From the NCBI GenBank assembly GCA_949752735.1, contig OX457052.1, positions 36,452,619 to 36,516,618 of the forward strand: DNA of 64,000 nt, read 5' to 3'. The notes beneath the pieces are model-generated. The model was not told the origin of the DNA. It was given only the letters and a program-made list of their open reading frames with translations, and ran no database searches. The position numbers and the translations under genes are program-made. This document shows, one piece after another, positions 42,103-51,569 of this stretch (position 1 is its first letter; each line of letters starts with the position of its first letter). Source of the DNA: Lumbricus terrestris (taxonomy: Eukaryota > Annelida > Clitellata > Crassiclitellata > Lumbricidae).

Positions 42103-45100
42103 GCCTTTCTGTCTGTCTGTCTGAGGCCTATGTCGGTCTCATTGCCTGTTTTTGTCGACAGCGAACAGAGAAAGGACGCGCAGAATAATACAGAGAAAAT
42201 GGCGCATCACTTTGGCATAATATAAAACCAAAGCTTTATCTTAAAGAGTACGGTATTTATAATCAACCATAGAAAGTGGATTTTAAATGCCCTATCATTC
42301 TTCCCAGCCTAATCCACTTGCGTGGAAACTGGAAACCTACGGAAGACATGCTTTCCAGTATAGAAAGAAAAGGAGATCCGAAAGACCTATAGCTATCCAA
42401 TATCTAACCAATGAATATCCATTCTTGAGCAGGCCTATGTCTAGGCCTACATGTATTCGCATGTGCAATAGTTATCCAAGTTCCATCCTATCAACGTGTA
42501 GCCAATACATATCAAATATCCAGGGCTGTTTTCAAGGAATTTTTAGAACTGCACACCATCTTCTCTCCTTTCTCATCCTCCATGGTAAATTACTCCCAAT
42601 CTGAGGAAAATGACCTATTTTTACTAGTTTTAACTGCACGGAACGTGACGGAAGTGCTTCTACAACTGCACAAATCTGTTTAGAATTGCACGTTTTGTGT
42701 AGAACTGCACGTTAAAAAGCCCTGCAAATATCTTTCAAATAACATCTATCGAGTATCGAACATTGGTAGACGTCAAAGTGATCGGCATACCTTGCGTTTG
42801 AGCCTGCCTGAAGGCTGATGACTTTCGCGATGACTTGATCTGAGTCTACGACTGGTAGATCTCCGTTGGCAGAGACGCAGGTCATTCGAGCGTCGTCAAA
42901 GGACTTGGGAGTGGCATGGTAGACGAAAGCTCTCTCACTTACCAGCGAATTATCTACAGAGGCAGACACAATACATTTTAATTTCACACTCATTTTTTAA
43001 TTCTTTCTTTTCTGCAGTGGTGTAGTGGGGCGGGGACGCGGGGGGACGCCGTCCCCCCACTTTTTTGCAAAATTCTTGCAAGATTGCACTTTTTGCTACA
43101 GTTTCTACTTCAATTTCCATGGCGTCCCCCCACTTCAATTTCCAGGCGTCCCCCCACTTCATTTTTTAGGACTACACCACTGCTTTTCTGGTGTTTTACA
43201 GCGCCCCACCAAGAAACCTATTCAGAGGCGTTCTAAGCCCAAGCACTGCAAACAAATTAGATTTCAGTAACTCGTAAAGCATGTCGGCATGGTTTCTGAA
43301 ATAGGCTGTTACAGTAGACGCATGCGCGCATCTCCAAAGGAAGTCCATTCCAAGTGGTGTATTAAAATACCGTAGCCTACAATATAATGCAATGCAGCTA
43401 CTGTGTTTAAAATTACAGAAGTGCTGCACACGACCAGCAGTCTGTCACTCAGCAACTGTGAGTAAAGACTTGCTCTATATTGCATTGCATTGCATTGGCA
43501 GCAGGGACTGATGATGATGAAGACATAATTCGTCATCGTAATCGTAATCTACAAATTTTTAGAGCACCGCTCTAAAACCAAGAGCAGGGCACCAGCTTAT
43601 TCACGAGCGCTGCGTCAAGTAAGAATGGTTGTCCAAAGAGTAGTCCGAAAGCGGTCGTAGTCCGGGTATCTTGCAAAGAAGCACAGGTAGAGAGTAGCTG
43701 TTATAAGGTGGGTGGCATTTAGGTCGAGATTTGGAAGACGGAAGGTCAGGAAGATCTTAGGAAAGTATACATTCTTACTTGACATTAGGATCACAGATTT
43801 TTGTTTACCGTTTATATAAAATAATATAATGCGAAAAACTGAAGTTAAGAAGTGATTAAAGATCGATAGATTTGAAATTGGAACCTACCAACAGCATAGA
43901 AGACGTCGTTTGACTGGTATCCACCGCAATAAACTCCACCACATGTACAGTTACAAACTAAAAACCAAAACAATGATTATTGATTGTTACCGTCGCTAGC
44001 ATTATTAATGAGTTCTTTGAATGCAGAAATCGGAAAAGGGGTTGTTTGGATTGTGTTGCTACATTATTCAACATTAGGCCTATGCAAAGTGAACAGTATA
44101 GGCCTAACTGAACACAAATTTATTTACTTGTAAAAATTCCCTATTATAATGCAAAGTTTATAGCAAGGAATTTGGTAATAATCTATTTATTTCGCCATAT
44201 TGTTTAAAACTTGCATGTATACGAGTAGGCTCAGCACTGGACGGCTTAGCGGACATCGCGCATGTACAAGTAAGTAAGTTGCATGCATGTATATACGTAC
44301 GTGCGTATGCACGACACGCTCGCACGCACGACCGCACGTACGTACGTATGCTTATGCATGTATGTATGTATGTATGTATGTATGTACATGTATGTATGTA
44401 TGTATGTATGTATGTATGTATGTATGTATGTATGTATGTATGTATGTATGTATGTATGTATGTATGTATGTATGTATGTATGCATGTAGGTTTGTTTGTT
44501 TGTTTGTATGTGCACTTGTTATAGCGCCCCTTCAAGCTCTCTACTCAGAGGCGCTCCCGACTGCAGAGCGGACACTGCATTGGAATTTCACGCAGAAGCG
44601 CTGAGCAATTGCGAGTGAAGGACTTGCCCAAGGTCCCTACGCGGCGACTTGAGGTGGATTCGAACCTCGAACCTTCAGGCTTCAAGGCAATGACGCCACC
44701 ACTACACCACAGCGCCCCACATGCAGTGTTTAATCTTCTCCCTCTGCTTTTTTGTGGGTAGAACAGAACAGATCAGAATAGAACAGAATAGAATATGATA
44801 GAATATGATAGAATATAATATAATAGAATAGAATATATTGGCTGATAGTTATCGATAGGAGGTTTCTGGCTTCTCTTACACAGACTGTATCCCGTCCTTC
44901 CGTAGGTGTTTCCACAAAGGCAACGACTGGCAAACTGGAGACCGGCGTAGGCATATCCAGTTGGTTGGCACTGGCTGATGCACGTCTCCAGGGTCAGACT
45001 GGAAAACGTGAAATCCTTTCCAACAATGTCTCGCCCTTTGTCGTCCGAGTCGATGTAGCAACCGAGATATTTGTAGCGAAAAGCATGCAGACCTGGAAAA

Positions 45101-46307
45101 AACCATTTTCTTTCAAAATTAAAATAATAAATCGGAATCGGTAATTCAAATTTTATTTTACAGAGTGCGACTCCAAAGCTGAATGTAAGATGGATTATTG
45201 ATGAGTGCGATGTTGAGTCAAAGGGTCGTTCTGATACTATGGCAGCACTACTCGCAAATGTTGAAATAAAAAGGCTCTGAAGTATAAAAACGATGTCCAT
45301 ACGCTTCTAAAGGAGTTCCAAGATTAGAGAACCCATAGCTAGGCGGAGACTTGGCTCATAACTTATGAGTCATAAGTTGGAAGGAGGGGTGGAACGAACA
45401 AGCGGCCGAAGGACGAGCGCCGAGGCGCGACATTTTGGGCGGACGGCTGAGTCGCCGACGACATTTTCATCAACCAAATTTTCTGACGACTTTTTTAGTC
45501 TGTACGTTTATTTTTCCAGATTTACCAACATGCCCTAACACAGTAGAAATGTGCTCTGCTGTGATGATATTTCTGCATATTTTTTAAATGTTGAAGTATA
45601 TGAAAATCTCCGTCCCACCCCACAAACATTTGGGGACCTCCCCCACCACAAATATTGGGGACCGTCCCTTGTCTGCATAAGTCTCCGCCTATGGGAAAAC
45701 CGCTCGTTTTCTCGTTCTTAGAGGTCGTTTCTGGAAAGTGGACAAAAAGTGAAATAATACATGATTTTGCAATGTATGCCAGAGACGATGAAATTACAAA
45801 CAACATTCAATTAACTTAACGCTAGATAGGCCTGACATACAAGGGCGAATACAAAAATTTTTGATGGGGGGCCAGGAGGCCAAAATGTTTTGGTCTTGGG
45901 CCAGGAAAATATTTTCGCCATGGTCGCCAAAAATCTGATGACCTTTTTGTAATCATTTGTCTCGAATTCCCAAGAAAAAGACACCATTTTCGTCCGCCAA
46001 AAATAGTTATTGACCTTTTTTTAGTCATCAGTCATCCTGGTCGGAGTAAATATGGCCTCTCTGATGTCCTGCTTTTCTCTCCCGCTGCATTGATTTAATG
46101 GCATGTTCAAGCCAAACGGTAAGCCACGTCCCATGCACTTTTTAAATGGGGGCGGCATGGCCGGATTGGCCCCCCCTGGATCCGCCCCTGCTGGCATAAA
46201 ACAACAACAGATGATTTTCATGAAGTAGAGACTACTAGAGGGCCTACTAACTCACCCGGAAACACGCAGGAAAACGCCAATACCATCAACAGGTAGGCGA
46301 AATCCAT
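38741..46307 (-). CDS. Seven-exon WSC / C-type-lectin-like type I membrane protein
   Basis: Joining the exons 46307-46256, 45092-44880, 43957-43889, 42953-42791, 41758-41655, 40419-40282 and 39423-38741 gives 1422 nt, 473 aa plus stop. Every junction has GT/AG and agreeing phase (1,1,1,2,1,1). In order there is a signal peptide (1-19), a WSC domain (about 22-112, Cys-rich, YLGCY, YAGLQ, YCGG) and a C-type-lectin-like domain (about 113-243). The lectin domain has WIGL, DC and FICD motifs but no EPN/QPD. A linker, one transmembrane helix (about 282-306) and a 165-residue Pro/Met/Lys-rich tail with a PPSY motif follow. WSC and lectin domains usually bind carbohydrate; the missing Ca-site motif argues against classical sugar binding. 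It is probably a cell-surface receptor or adhesion protein; the ligand is unknown. Additional small exons cannot be excluded. Confidence 0.85.
39590..39910 (-). repeat. Retroposon-tail-like repeat in receptor intron 6
   Basis: CAGCGCCCACAAAAGCCAAG, then CCAGCTTATTCACAGGCGC matches the tail module seen at 40979-41040, 48540-48600 and 49555-49650. It is probably a LINE 3' end or a SINE in reverse orientation. The minus-strand frame 39674-39862 is not a gene. Confidence 0.55.
40282..40419 (-). CDS. Receptor exon 6: C-terminal third of the lectin domain
   Basis: It encodes LDCVSVNI and SKACTETFPFICDQ, the last conserved cysteines of the fold. The acceptor TTTGTACAG gives the correct phase; a second AG (CACGAG, 13 bases upstream) would not. 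The donor is ACAA/GTAAGT. A 130-bp trinucleotide repeat lies immediately upstream in the intron. Confidence 0.85.
40437..40566 (+). repeat. Trinucleotide repeat (AGT)n(AGC)n
   Basis: About 43 units are present, AGT first, then alternating AGT/AGC, then AGT. On the gene strand it is (ACT/GCT)n, ending 17 bases before the acceptor of receptor exon 6, where the polypyrimidine tract belongs. The poly-Ser and poly-Tyr frames are not genes. Confidence 0.95.
40917..41270 (-). mobile_element. LINE 3' end with (TAATG)n tail, reverse orientation
   Basis: A (TAATG)n run (40918-40967) is followed by the tail CTTCGAGAATTTCTCAGCGCC and about 250 bp related, in the opposite orientation, to 48340-48640. The sense strand ends with GCGCTGAGAAATTCTC. 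It is 5'-truncated. The pentanucleotide run is the tail of the element. Confidence 0.65.
41655..41758 (-). CDS. Receptor exon 5: middle of the lectin domain
   Basis: It encodes KNVWIGLHRRLETYPYEWAN, containing the WIGL signature. The acceptor is GGCTATACAG and the donor ACCG/GTAATTG. Confidence 0.85.
41933..42122 (+). repeat. (CTGT)n/(CTGC)n tetranucleotide repeat
   Basis: Long tetranucleotide runs lie in receptor intron 4. All three plus-strand frames are open with Cys/Leu/Ser/Val repeats, which is a composition effect. Confidence 0.95.
42521..42724. mobile_element. 204-bp MITE with AACTGCAC motifs
   Basis: The ends are CAGGGCTGTTTTCAAGG and the inverse of CAGGGCTTTTTAACG, with an exact 8-bp duplication CAAATATC (42513-42520, 42725-42732). 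Five ACTGCAC-type motifs are spaced by about 20-40 bp. It appears to be a short derivative of the 32031-36028 family. Confidence 0.9.
42791..42953 (-). CDS. Receptor exon 4: N-terminal part of the lectin domain
   Basis: It encodes RAFVYHATPKSFDDARMTCV, then NGDLPVVDSD, the usual first helix and Cys of a C-type-lectin-like domain. The acceptor is GCCTCTGTAG and the donor GCAAG/GTATGCC. A 204-bp MITE lies 66 bp downstream in the intron. Confidence 0.85.
43015..43182. mobile_element. 168-bp hAT MITE
   Basis: The ends are CAGTGGTGTAGTGG and the inverse of CAGTGGTGTAGTCC, with an exact duplication CTTTTCTG (43007-43014, 43183-43190). The interior is CGTCCCCCCACTT repeats. It lies in receptor intron 3. 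Confidence 0.92.
43192..43770 (-). repeat. Reverse LINE/SINE tail fragments in receptor intron 3
   Basis: Two short tails resemble other retroposon ends in this window: GCGCCCC then TCAGAGGCG (about 43200-43240), and CACCAGCTTATTCACGAGCGC (about 43590-43610) with a further 150 bp. No gene is supported. Confidence 0.5.
43889..43957 (-). CDS. Receptor exon 3: end of the WSC domain
   Basis: It is a small 69-nt exon encoding CNCTCGGVYCGGYQSNDVFY, the final cysteines of a WSC domain. The acceptor is GGTTTTTAG and the donor GTTG/GTAGG. It would be missed by length-based gene finders. Confidence 0.8.
44345..44489 (+). repeat. (TATG)n tetranucleotide repeat
   Basis: About 35 copies are present. On the minus strand it is the (ACAT)n extension of the tail of the SINE at 44515-44718. 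Tyr/Thr/His/Ile and Tyr/Val/Cys/Met frames here are not genes. Confidence 0.95.
44515..44718 (-). mobile_element. tRNA-derived SINE in receptor intron 2
   Basis: On the minus strand it starts GGGGCGCTGTGGTGTAGTGG (A box) and has a perfect B box, GGTTCGAATCC. A conserved core follows, with GGGCAAGTCCTTCACTCGC. The LINE-like tail AGCGCCTCTGAGTAG ends in GGGGCGCTATAAC and runs into the ACAT repeat. It is not a functional tRNA gene. Confidence 0.85.
44758..44836 (+). repeat. AGAATAGAATA-type simple repeat next to receptor exon 2
   Basis: GAACAGAATAGAATATGATA variants start about 45 bases downstream of the exon 2 donor (minus strand). Confidence 0.85.
44880..45092 (-). CDS. Receptor exon 2: main part of the WSC domain
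   Basis: It encodes YKYLGCYIDSDD, then TLETCISQC, YAYAGLQF and RCLCGNTYG, matching WSC-domain spacing. The acceptor is TTTTTTCCAG and the donor CTGT/GTAAGA. Confidence 0.9.
45334..45693. mobile_element. GGCGGAGAC-type element in receptor intron 1
   Basis: It begins CATAGCTAGGCGGAGAC and ends with the inverse of CATAGGCGGAGACTT. The flanks AGAGAACC and GGAAAACC are a weak 6-of-8 duplication. It is 360 bp and related to 30600-37110 and 47614-48111. Confidence 0.65.
45840..46190. mobile_element. GGCGGATCC-type hAT MITE in receptor intron 1
   Basis: The ends are CAAGGGCGAATACAAAAAT and the inverse of CAGGGGCGGATCCAGG, with the duplication CTGACATA/CTGGCATA (45832-45839, 46191-46198). It contains the CTGATGACC and T-run module shared with 10333-10620 and 15334-15620. 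Confidence 0.82.
46256..46307 (-). CDS. Receptor exon 1: signal peptide
   Basis: It encodes MDFAYLLMVLAFSCVFPG, a typical hydrophobic secretion signal, and ends at the donor CCGG/GTGAGT in the phase required by exon 2. The frame stays open upstream with other ATGs. I chose this one because the hydrophobic core starts four residues later. Confidence 0.75.
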
Positions 46308-47613
46308 CTCCACCGGTTTTAACAAGTCAACCGATCTCCAGAACTCGCTTTCGTTCCCACCAGACCCTAATAATTTCAAGTGAAATTCACAAAATTTCTT
46401 CCACCTACTCCGACCGCAATATCTGCGGGAATTACGACGCGTAACCGACGCTGCACCGTACGGCCAACATGCAGACTGCGCGAATATTATCAGACAATCG
46501 GCGCTCAATAGTTTATCGTCGGCGTAATTGCACGAGTAGGCCGTAGCCGTATGCGTGACGTCACTGCTGCAATATGATACTATGTAAATATATAATAATA
46601 TTTGAATACAGAGTACAGGTATATTCGCCAAATGTAAGATGTATATCGTGTAAACGTGCAAGCCTATGTATATTTAAGCGAGCAGTTTGTTCTTATAATT
46701 ATTTCGATGTCGTATCGATTTTTTTCTACCCGAAACGTTGCAGCGTTTACGACAACGTCTTTTGTGCGCAGTTTGGCGCGCGCCTTTGTATGGATCGCCG
46801 CCGATCAATTTATTTTACATGTTCGAACAAAGTTTTGTTTTGTTTTGTTGGGACGTCGTGTTTGAATTGAAGACGAATGCACCTGCGTGGATCGTGCATG
46901 CGGTCCCTCGACTCCCTTGGCCGCTGGCATCGATGGCCGCTAGGGTTTCTGATACCCCCGCACTGCCACATGCGTTTCGCGGGCTTTGTTTGGAGACAGC
47001 GCTTGCGGTGGACGAAGGGGACCTTGAGCGGGAGGCATTGTCGTCTGCCGCTTTTGACGAAACAAAAGATGCTGCCGGATAATGGGCCTCAACGCGGGCG
47101 ATGGGCAAATCAATATGCGAGTCTTTGTCTTTGACGGTGTACTGTTGACGAACGATTCTTTGCGTAGTCAGAGGAACCGTTGCTAGGGTAAGCAGCGGGA
47201 CATCATCTCAACCGATACGACAGTCGTTCAATACGAGAACGTGACGGCGACACTGTGTGCTGGCGCTCCAGCAGCAACAGCGTCGGCCCGACATCAGAGA
47301 AAACAATGGAGTTGGCTAGTGCTATACGTCACGAACTGTTACATGCATTGTTCAATAGAGCACGACTAAAATATGCACGGAAGCAGAAAATGTCATAGGG
47401 CAGGCTGAAATAAATGAACACTTCTGAGCAGAGTGTGCATTTTTACATCTTCTATACGCGTTCATTCATTCATATCGAGAATTTACATAGCGTCTCTTTG
47501 AGAGACCTATTCGTACTGGCTCCCATGCAGCCCAACTGCAGCTAAAAAAGTAGAAGCAGATATAGCCTAAACATAAAGTGAGCGACTTATAAATAGTTAG
47601 GGAGTTTAGCAAA
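46308..47613. other. 5' region of the receptor gene and unassigned sequence
   Basis: This should contain the promoter and 5' UTR of the minus-strand receptor gene, but I see no firm core promoter element. About 46730-47300 is comparatively CpG-rich. A plus-strand frame of 114 codons (46738-47082) resembles no family I know, so I do not call it a gene. Confidence 0.4.
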
Positions 47614-48111
47614 CATGGGCGGAGACTTAGGGGGTCAGAGGAACGGTCACCTCAATGAATATGGTGGGGACGGCCCATGCATTTTTTCCACCTCCTCCAA
47701 TCGTTAAGAGTTAGGACACGCACACACTTCACGAAACACACTGTGAGGTAATAACGACAGAAGATAGAAGAAAGAGATCTTCGAATAAGGTGATGACTAA
47801 AAAGTCATCAACTTTTTGACAGAGAAATTGGTTTTTTATAGACATTTTGGACGGATGACTAAAAAAAGGTCGTCAGAAATTTGTGCCGGTGTCGCGTGAC
47901 AGAGTCTACCCTCTAAAAGTCTCCCGCGGAGAATCTATTTCGAAACAGATTCTCCCCCCGGAGACTGCATCAGCAAAGGGGAGACTATTTCGGGGGAGAC
48001 TTTATTTCGTGACACCGGCAAAAAGATTGAAAATTTCGTCGGCGACTCAGTCATTCGTCCGACCAAAATCTTCGGCCGCTCGTTTTCGTGCCCCGCAAGG
48101 CTCCGCCCATG
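47614..48111. mobile_element. GGCGGAGAC-type element containing a CCGGTGTC element
   Basis: The ends are CATGGGCGGAGACTTAG and the inverse of CATGGGCGGAGCC. It carries the CATCAACTTTTT and GTCAGAAATTT modules of the family. The inner element at 47886-48018 lies at the same internal site as in the 30600-37110 copy. I found no clear target duplication. Confidence 0.7.
47886..48018. mobile_element. 133-bp CCGGTGTC-type element
   Basis: It begins CCGGTGTCGCGTGACAGAG and ends with the inverse of CCGGTGTCACGAAATAAAG. The interior is GAGTCTCCCCCGGAG-like inverted sequence, so almost the whole element can fold on itself. Confidence 0.75.
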
Positions 48112-48330
48112 AGAATAGGCATCAATCGCTAAGTCTCCTCCCCCCAATAAAAGGCTAAACCCCTTAAAAAAGGCCCTCCGGGATTTTTTCAATGCAAAAC
48201 TGAAATATTTCCACGATTTTCGACCGGATTACTAAAAAAAGTCGTCAGAAATTTTGGCGGATGAAAATGGAAAATTTCCTCCGGGATCCTTCAGCCGCCC
48301 AAAACTGAAATCCTGGCGCCGCCAATGCCT
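48112..48330. repeat. Adjacent relative of the GGCGGAGAC family without the inner insertion
   Basis: It includes AAGTCGTCAGAAATTTTGGC then GGATGAAAATGG, the uninterrupted version of the site where the CCGGTGTC elements sit in the other two copies. The ends are poorly defined. Confidence 0.5.
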
Positions 48331-48640
48331 AATTCAAACTCTCCTCCGCTTGCACTCTCCTCTGCTGCTTTCCATTCACGACTGAAAACCGAACTGTTCA
48401 AGCTATCCTATCCAGTTCTGATCAGGTTCCACCCATCTACCACCATTACCGCCAATTAACCACCGTAGCATCGCGCTGTCTCCTCGGCTTGACCTCCTCG
48501 ATTTTGACCTGTCACGTAACGAAAAAGGCAGCTCTGGCTATTGCGGACTTGATTTGATATAGCGCCGATGATTAAGCTGGTTTGAGGGCGCTGAGAAATT
48601 CTCAAAGATTTACATTACATTTTACATCTATTGATAACGC
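48331..48640 (+). mobile_element. LINE 3' end fragment
   Basis: The plus strand reads FHSRLKTELFKLSYP, a CR1/L2-like ORF2 end, and continues into a 3' UTR with GGCTATTGCGGACTTGATTT. It ends GCGCTGAGAAATTCTCAAAG with an ATTACAT-type tail. It is 5'-truncated. Confidence 0.65.
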
Positions 48641-48828
48641 TGCATGTTGTCCATTTATCAAAATTTAATGTCTTAGGTGCATGTTATTAGTTATAGTAAA
48701 TTTTAACGCACCATGGGTATTATTTCGCCAGATGGCGGTGGTGACTATAATTTATTCATTAATTTTGCTCGCTAGGCCTACTGTAACACTTCACTCCTCT
48801 TCTCTTTCACTTCGCACAGTAGGCCCCT

Positions 48829-49002
48829 ACAAAGCTTTTTTAACGTGCAGTTGTACACAAACTGTGCAGTTCTAAATGGAATTGTGCAGCTGTAGAAGCA
48901 CTTATGTGCAGTCAAAACTAGCAAGAAATGGTCATTTCCTCCGATTGGAAGTAATTTACCATGGAGGATGTGCAGTTCTAAAAAACCCTTAAAACCAGCC
49001 CT
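48829..49002. mobile_element. AACTGCAC-family MITE, reverse orientation
   Basis: AAGCTTTTTTAACGTGCAG on the left and TTAAAACCAGCCCTAG on the right match the termini of the 42521-42724 element in reverse. Several GTGCAG motifs lie between. The ends are eroded and there is no clear duplication. Confidence 0.65.
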
Positions 49003-49064
49003 AGCGGGCATGTATATATATATATATACATATATTTACATATATATTGTATTGTATTGTATTG

Positions 49065-49416
49065 TATTGTTTTGTATTTAAACATTTATAAAGCGCCTCT
49101 AGTAGGGTAAACCGTTCAGAAGCGCTCCCAGTGCGCAAGGCCCCGCGAGAAGAAGCAGGTTTTGAGAAGAGACAGAGCAGAGGAGAGACTGACAGACAGA
49201 AGAGTTGAGCGAACAGAAGGAGACAGAGAATTCCAGAGAGAAGTGCCAATTGAGACAACAGATCGAGACTGAGCCATAGCAGTTCTAGACCGGGGAACCA
49301 ATAGGTCAAGTCTGTTGGATGAGCGAAGCGGACGGTGGGAGGAAGCTGAGTGAGGACGAAGTAAGGTTTTAGTCAGATATTTTGGGGCAAGACCCCGTTG
49401 AGACTTTAGGATCAGA

Positions 49417-49450
<34 letters not shown>

Positions 49451-49470
49451 ATGTGATGCTTCCATTCTCC
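49065..49470 (-). mobile_element. CR1/L2-like LINE ORF2 3' fragment
   Basis: The minus-strand translation gives ILKSQRGLAPKYLTKTL, then LDLLVPRSRTAMAQSRS and GTSLWNSLSPSVRS, the conserved C terminus of CR1/L2-clade ORF2. The 3' tail folds around GCGCCTCTAGTAGGG and ends in (ATACA)n. An (AT)n run interrupts its 5' side at 49419-49447. Confidence 0.8.
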
Positions 49471-49549
49471 TCCATATTCTTTCCTTATTTCTATTTTCTC
49501 ACGCCCTCAACATGCGCTTCTGCATATATGAAAGGATCATTGCAAACCC

Positions 49550-49690
49550 CACAGCTCTGGCTATTGCGGACTTGATTTGATATAGCGCCGGTGAATAAAT
49601 TTAACTGGTCTCCCTGACGTGGCTTTTGTGGGCGCTGAGAAATTCTCGAAGATTTACATTACATTACATTACAACTTTTGTCGACGGCAA
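49550..49690 (+). mobile_element. LINE 3' tail, short copy
   Basis: GGCTATTGCGGACTTGATTT through GCGCTGAGAAATTCTCGAAG with an (ATTAC)n tail is the same 3' end as at 48331-48640. Confidence 0.7.
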
Positions 49691-50296
49691 CGGCCTCTCG
49701 ATTAAGTAAATAAGTAAGTAGGTAAATAAATAAGTAAGTAAGTAAGTAGCCTTTTTGCATCTGACAATCGTACATGCATTACATTGCATATCAAAACGAA
49801 TAAGCTTACATACATTTAAAAATACGATAGATAACGTTAACAGCAGTTAAAGTCATATATAGCTAAGTATAATTGAAAATGCATCTGTTAATAAAAACTA
49901 TTTTAGACAAGTTTGTTTTAACGAGAGGCAGCATGAAATGATGTCCTCGCTTACGCAGTATATAATATATCTATAGACACTTGTCCTCCCGAAGAGGTGG
50001 CAGGATCGAGCTGGTGAATGCAATGGTCAAAAAATTGAAACATTATTCTTCCACGAGAGGCACTAGATTAAATAGGGTATATTGACTACGGTCGAGGCTT
50101 CTAGCAGTAGCCTATTGTCTTCATTGCGAAGCTCAGTGTGACAGTGTGAATTATAGCTGTATAATGGAAGGACAGCCAAATGTTTTCACATTAGAAGACA
50201 TATAATTATTATTTTTCGCAGGACCAAAAAGGGGTGTTAACTACCGATGGACTACAGCCACTTTTAAAGGTAGTGGTGACTGGATACCACCGTCAC
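49691..50296. other. Unassigned sequence with short AAGT repeats
   Basis: AAATAAGTAAGTAGG-type repeats occur at about 49705-49750. Otherwise it is AT-rich with no gene seen. It ends with ACCGTCAC, a target duplication. Confidence 0.5.
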
Positions 50297-51561
50297 CATA
50301 GGCGTAGGAGACGGGGGTCCAGAGGGGGGCAAATGCCCCCCCAAATTTCGGGCAAATCTGTTTTTTCGGGCAAGTAGACCCGGGAAAATATTAACCAAAC
50401 TTCTTGAAGTTCAACGTTCATTAGCATACCACATTATCTCCCAGTTCCATCTTGCCCGAATCGAGTTAGATATGGATGGCAGCAATTCCAGAAAGTTCTG
50501 AATTCACGGTAAATAATGGCTAGAGTCGCAGCAAATTTAAGAGCCGAAATTTGACCGAAAATTGCGACTATTCGTGGCATTTGGGGAAATTCACAGCATG
50601 CAAGCTAGGTGCAATGGAACACGGAATTCACTGCCTGAATGACATCGAAATTTCTACTGGTCATTAGGAAAAATAGACACAATAATCTTGCGATCATCAA
50701 CATTGAATTGAACGTGCAGATCTTGGTGTGCTCTCTTACAATTTACAATCTTTTCCTTCTTGTCAAGTGTGCGGGATCAGGGTGTTGCACTTGATAGCTC
50801 ACTTATATTACGGGAAGGATAATATACCTTAACTGAGCACATTTCCAAAAGCACACGTTCTTCTTATTTTCATTTAAGGTGTTTCAGGATCTTTCGCTGT
50901 TCTGTCTCCACCCATTGGCTTCCTTTCCGTGCTCACATACAATCTAAATTCCTCACTCTGATCTTCAAGGCAAGGTTTTGCCCCAAATATCTGACCGACT
51001 CCAGCCGTCCACTTCGTTCATCCAACAGACTTGACTCTTGCCTCCGCCTTCTGGAACTGCAATGGCTCAGTATCGATCATTTGCCACAATGGATCCTTCT
51101 CTTTGTAATGAGTTTTCTCCTTGCGTTCGCTCTATAGATAGGCCTACACTTTGTGTGGCAGTCTCTCTTCTTCATTCTGTCATCTTAAAACCTGCCTCTT
51201 CGAGCGCACTAGAAGCGCCTCTGAACAGTTCACCCTACTAGAGGCTCTTTGTAGATGATTAGATACAATACAAAACAATGTACAATAATGAATTTAATAA
51301 GTTGCTCGTGTGAAGTTTGAACTGGTTAAGCGTCAGGAATATATACATAGGCCACATAATGAATTTGCATGTATGCCTAAAATTACCCAGCCTGGTCCCT
51401 ATAATATGGCCGGGCCCCGGTGTATTTGTCCCTTGTCCCCGGGTGTGGGTGCAAGAACAGAGATGGCTATGTGTGCACGACGTCAATTATCCCGGGTTTA
51501 ATTTTTGGGGCAAAAGTAAAATTTTTGCCCCCCCACTGATGAAATGTCCCCTACGCCTATG
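50297..51561. mobile_element. 1265-bp hAT-type element with a nested LINE end
   Basis: The ends are CATAGGCGTAGGAGAC and the inverse of CATAGGCGTAGGGGAC, with an exact 8-bp duplication ACCGTCAC (50289-50296, 51562-51569). The subterminal regions are G/C-run rich with GGGGGCAAA and TTTTGCCCCCC. It encloses a CR1/L2-like fragment. Confidence 0.9.
50880..51260 (+). mobile_element. CR1/L2-like LINE ORF2 3' fragment inside the hAT element
   Basis: The plus strand reads SGTAMAQYRSFATMDPSLCN with stops upstream and ends in the tail GAAGCGCCTCTGAACAG then CTACTAGAGGC. It is more decayed than the copy at 49065-49470. Confidence 0.7.
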
Positions 51562-51569
51562 ACCGTCAC

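Noticed and set aside
41825..42225. Cys/Leu/Val-repeat proteins in three frames
   Set aside because: A CTGT/CTGC microsatellite has no stops in any frame.
44158..44604. Tyr/Thr/His and Met/Tyr/Val/Cys repeat frames
   Set aside because: They arise from the TATG repeat and the adjacent SINE.
44640..44718. Possible tRNA gene on the minus strand
   Set aside because: The B box is perfect, but there is no proper acceptor or anticodon stem pairing, and the sequence continues into a SINE body and LINE-type tail.
46738..47082. A 114-codon plus-strand frame in a CpG-richer region
   Set aside because: It has no recognisable domain, the minus strand is equally open, and it lies upstream of the receptor gene, where CpG-rich promoter sequence is expected.
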